Shown: in pieces, positions 61,001 to 64,000 of the stretch
Layout: every line of letters starts with the position of its first letter
Numbering within the stretch: position 1 is the stretch's first letter
Assembly: GCA_026724425.1 (NCBI GenBank)
Contig: JAIUCV010000002.1
Span: 3,539,001-3,603,000 of the forward strand
Direction: 5' to 3'
DNA: 64,000 nt
Source: Erythrophleum ivorense
Lineage: Eukaryota; Streptophyta; Magnoliopsida; Fabales; Fabaceae
Made by a program: the position numbers and the translations under genes
Notes under the pieces: model-generated
The model's database searches: none
What the model was told of the DNA's origin: nothing
What the model saw: the letters and a program-made list of their open reading frames with translations, nothing else

Positions 61001-63572
61001 TCAGCAGGCTTTATTGAAAATGCTTGAGGGAACAGTAAGTGCGTTTCTCACTGATTTAGAAAATTGCAATCATATATTGTTCTTTTTTTTTTTTTGGGGT
61101 CAGTTTAATTTATTGTGTATTGATCTATAGCATCCTTTCTGATCAAGGTTGTGACTATTCCTGAGAAGGGAGCTCGAAAGCATCCTAGAGGTGACAATAT
61201 TCAGGTATCCGTGCATTAAACTTTGTTCTTACAATTACAGTTTTGTTTTTTTTTATACTTGTAGAGATTATTAGGTATGTTTATGACACAGGTACATGGG
61301 TGCAATCATTTTGATATATACGGGTTCAGTGCTTGACAAAATTTTGCAGGTAGTTGTCTTAAAATCATTGATGACTGTTGATTCATCTTTGTTCCTTCAC
61401 AGATTGATACAAAGAATATACTTTTCATTTGTGGAGGAGCCTTTGTTGACTTAGAGAAAACAGTCTCAGAAAGGTTGCACAAACCCTGGAAATTAATTAG
61501 TTTTATACTTGCAGTGAGAATAATATGAAGTGTGAAGCCTGTTTGTAATTAGGAACTCTTTTGATTCCCATGCAGGCGCCAAGATTCTTCTATTGGATTT
61601 GGGGCACCTGTACGTGCAAATATGAGAACAGGTGGTGTCACAGATGCTGCCGTTGCATCATCATTATTGGAAACTGTAAGTTACACCATAAATGTGACAG
61701 ATCTTATTCCTTCTTTGGCAATGATTTTTACTACCACTAGCTTGGACAAGTTAGATATTTGCATAATTGAAATTGTTGTTTTTGGCAGGTTGAAAGTAGT
61801 GATCTTATTGCTTATGGTTTAATACCTGAATTTGTTGGGCGATTTCCTATCCTTGTCAGTTTGTCAGCTTTAACAGAAAATCAACTCATTCAGGTAGGCT
61901 ATATTCAAGTCACTAATTCAACTCAAGGCAGATTTACTTGTAAACCTCTTCTCATTTGGCTGTGGTCACAGCTAAATGATGTTGGTGGATTTTTTTTATT
62001 AATTTTTTGGGTGGAGGATTGAATGATGTGACAAAGACATTCTGTTAGTGTTCTCAATTATTATTTGTAAAACCATTGACTGATCTGCCCTGAAGTTTGG
62101 AATTTCTTTTTTCCCTTCCCCAGTCAGTTAATGACGTTGTTTACTTGAATTATATTCTTAAGAGTGGATTCTTTCAATATTGTAAATGTCATCTTTTGTT
62201 CCCTTTACATCATAATCTCTATGGCTTTCATTGAAATTCGTAATATGCTCTATAGGTCCTCACAGAGCCAAAAAATGCCCTAGGGAAGCAATACAAGAAG
62301 ATGTTCGAAATGAATGGTGTAAGTTTTTGTGAACCTTCTCTTATTTCCAGATGTTATGCAGAAAACAAGTCCTATCTGCGTATTCTGTTGTTTATATCAA
62401 CGATTTTCTTTCTTGCTTGTTCATGTTAGTTTTATGGATGGGGTAATTGATTGCTCGTTTAGGTATTTAATGTTTGGTAGAATCTCTTGGGCTGGAAATG
62501 TGTATTTTGTCTCCCAGGTAAAGCTGCATTTCACAGAAAATGCCCTAAGATCAATTGCCAGAAAAGCAATATCTAAAAATACTGGTGCTCGGGGCTTGCG
62601 GTCTATATTAGAGAATGTATTGGTGGATGCCATGTATGAGGTATGCCGTCTCTATTTTAAACAAGTGCCTTAATCTTGTTGCACAACATGGAGCTTAGAT
62701 ATTGCCTACAGGATCAGAATGGGTGGATATTATTAATGACTTGATAAAACTTATGATACTGGGCAAACTTTCTGGAAAAGCATTAATTATCATTTTGTGA
62801 ATATTTTACTTGCTTGTCGGTGGATTGTGACAGTGATCCTTCAAATATATGTTCTTCATTAGTTTCCTCCCCCCTGTAGCCAACATGTGAAGGATTGCGT
62901 TAACTACAATTTTACTTTTTCCACTTATTCTTACTCTAATGGTCACTTGATCATCTTATGGATGTCCTGGTCAAGGAGCCAATTTATTTCATAAAACCTG
63001 AAAGTCGATTGTTTGAGACTGTATTCTCCTCCTTTTTCCCTTTCTGTTTCTTTTGGTGTTTAATATGTTACAAAAGGGTTCCACGATGAACCAGGAGTAA
63101 TGACTCTCTCAGTTAAAAAATTTGGCAATTTGTCATATGGGGTTGCATTGCATCAGGAACCATCACTTAGATTATGGATCTCTGTTTTTTCTCTGAATAA
63201 TGTTTCTGCAGATTCCTGATACCAGAACAGGTGATGATGTTATTGACGCTGTTGTCATCGATGAAGAGGCTGTTGGATGTGGGGCCAAAATTCTTTATGG
63301 TAGGGGTGCATTGGATCGATATCTTTCAGAGCACAAAAATAATCCAGAGGTATGCATTATTTGGGATCACATAAATGTTTGAATTTTTGGAAATCCTGTA
63401 ATTGATTTCTCCTTAAATGGTCCTTTACATTTTTTCACAATTAACACATGTATACCAGTGCATTTAAATGGTATTTGTAAATAACTATTATTGCCCATTG
63501 TAAGAATCACTCTTCCTGATTTATGGGCATTTGATTTCCTTGATGTAAGAAAACTATTAAAGGAGTTGGTGC

Positions 63573-63609
<37 letters not shown>

Positions 63610-63946
63610 GGGGTTCCCAAACTCAGCGATTCTGGCATCCCTATTTCATCATTGAGAATTATTATTGGGTTCAAACGCTTTGTCATGCGGGAATTCGTAA
63701 GTATCGTTGGAGATTAGATTTATATTGAATCTGTGCTTCCACTATGCTCCATGTTCATATGTAAATATATGCCTTAATGTTTGACAATAAACGCTTCTTT
63801 GTTCCTTCAATCTTAATTCTTCATATTACTTTCCCAACATTACGAAACTTACTAATGCTTGCTTCTGCATATAATAGGCCATGGAAGGTTTAGACGGAGA
63901 TAATGAAGCAGAGGCAGAACTTCCTTCCATTGTTGCCAGCATGTAA
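58049..63946 (+). CDS. CLPX: ATP-dependent Clp protease ATP-binding subunit CLPX, mitochondrial type, 578 aa
   Basis: Fifteen exons join in frame: 58049-58612, 59155-59216, 59387-59487, 59875-59954, 60473-60523, 60745-60819, 60957-61034, 61148-61204, 61403-61473, 61576-61675, 61789-61893, 62256-62318, 62518-62640, 63212-63349 and 63878-63946. The N-terminus is basic and hydroxylated, suiting a mitochondrial presequence, followed by a glycine/serine linker (about residues 134-160). AAA+ signatures are complete: Walker A GPTGSGKT (238-245), pore loop GYVG (271-274), Walker B IVYIDEVD (299-306), RKH loop (347-349), the IGF loop that docks on ClpP (386-388), arginine finger in PEFVGRFP (R431) and sensor II GARGLR (492-497). 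ClpX unfolds substrates for ClpP in the mitochondrial matrix. No C4 zinc-binding domain is visible before the AAA+ module. Intron 3 splits Walker A; intron 4 has a GC donor (CAG|GCAAGT). Confidence 0.96.
63575..63606. repeat. (AC)n microsatellite in the last CLPX intron
   Basis: A perfect AC run of about 32 bases between the exons ending at 63349 and starting at 63878. Confidence 0.9.
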
Positions 63947-64000
63947 CGTGTTGATATTTATTGTAGTTGTCTTTGTACATAATATTTTAAAAATGCACTT

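Noticed and set aside
63367..63603. Minus-strand frame starting with CV repeats
   Set aside because: It is the (AC)n microsatellite in the last CLPX intron plus antisense intron sequence.
1..64000. CRISPR arrays, bacterial defence or biosynthetic systems, tRNA or rRNA genes
   Set aside because: The window is plant nuclear DNA; repeats present are microsatellites, minisatellites and MITEs without spacer structure, and no cloverleaf or rRNA signature was recognised.

Overview
This is eukaryotic nuclear DNA from a flowering plant, almost certainly a eudicot. The coding islands sit in very AT-rich DNA, the genes are split by many short introns, and several proteins belong to plant-only families (phytolongin, IQD, DMS3, DUF688). 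Miniature inverted-repeat elements, degraded LINEs and (AT)n/(AC)n microsatellites fill the spaces. I cannot name the species from sequence alone.

Layout. 1-1.2 kb: a single-exon DUF688-family gene on the minus strand. 1.2-8.1 kb: no intact gene, but several MITEs and a LINE zinc-finger fragment. 8.2-10.7 kb: a three-exon long coiled-coil protein gene (minus). 14.4-19.1 kb: TAP46, the PP2A-associated TOR-pathway protein (plus, nine exons). 22.6-23.6 kb: a phytolongin, a longin-domain SNARE relative (minus), with a short upstream ORF. 25.3-34.8 kb: a previously functional soluble starch synthase I gene (minus), now 5'-truncated and carrying frameshifts and stops. A MITE lies in one of its introns, and an RTE-type LINE lies in another. 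35.8-38.9 kb: an IQD calmodulin-binding protein gene (minus, four exons). 38.9-50.9 kb: a gene-poor stretch of AT-rich DNA, microsatellites, MITEs and a ~470-bp direct duplication just upstream of the next gene. 51.0-55.6 kb: DMS3, a component of RNA-directed DNA methylation (plus, seven exons). 58.0-63.9 kb: a mitochondrial-type CLPX (plus, fifteen exons), whose stop codon lies 55 bases before the window ends.

The genes do not form a pathway; they are independent eukaryotic transcription units. From memory, their order echoes Arabidopsis blocks (phytolongin / TAP46 / coiled-coil protein around At5g52990-At5g53020, and DMS3 / IQD21 at At3g49250-At3g49260), so the window looks like conserved microsynteny with an extra starch synthase fragment between the blocks. 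Three introns (TAP46 intron 1, DMS3 intron 5, CLPX intron 4) can only be spliced to conserved protein with a GC donor instead of GT. I found no CRISPR array, no bacterial-type system and no convincing tRNA or rRNA gene. The most notable items are the starch synthase relic, the GC-AG introns, the duplicated region in front of DMS3, and the possible uORF-start overlap at the phytolongin.
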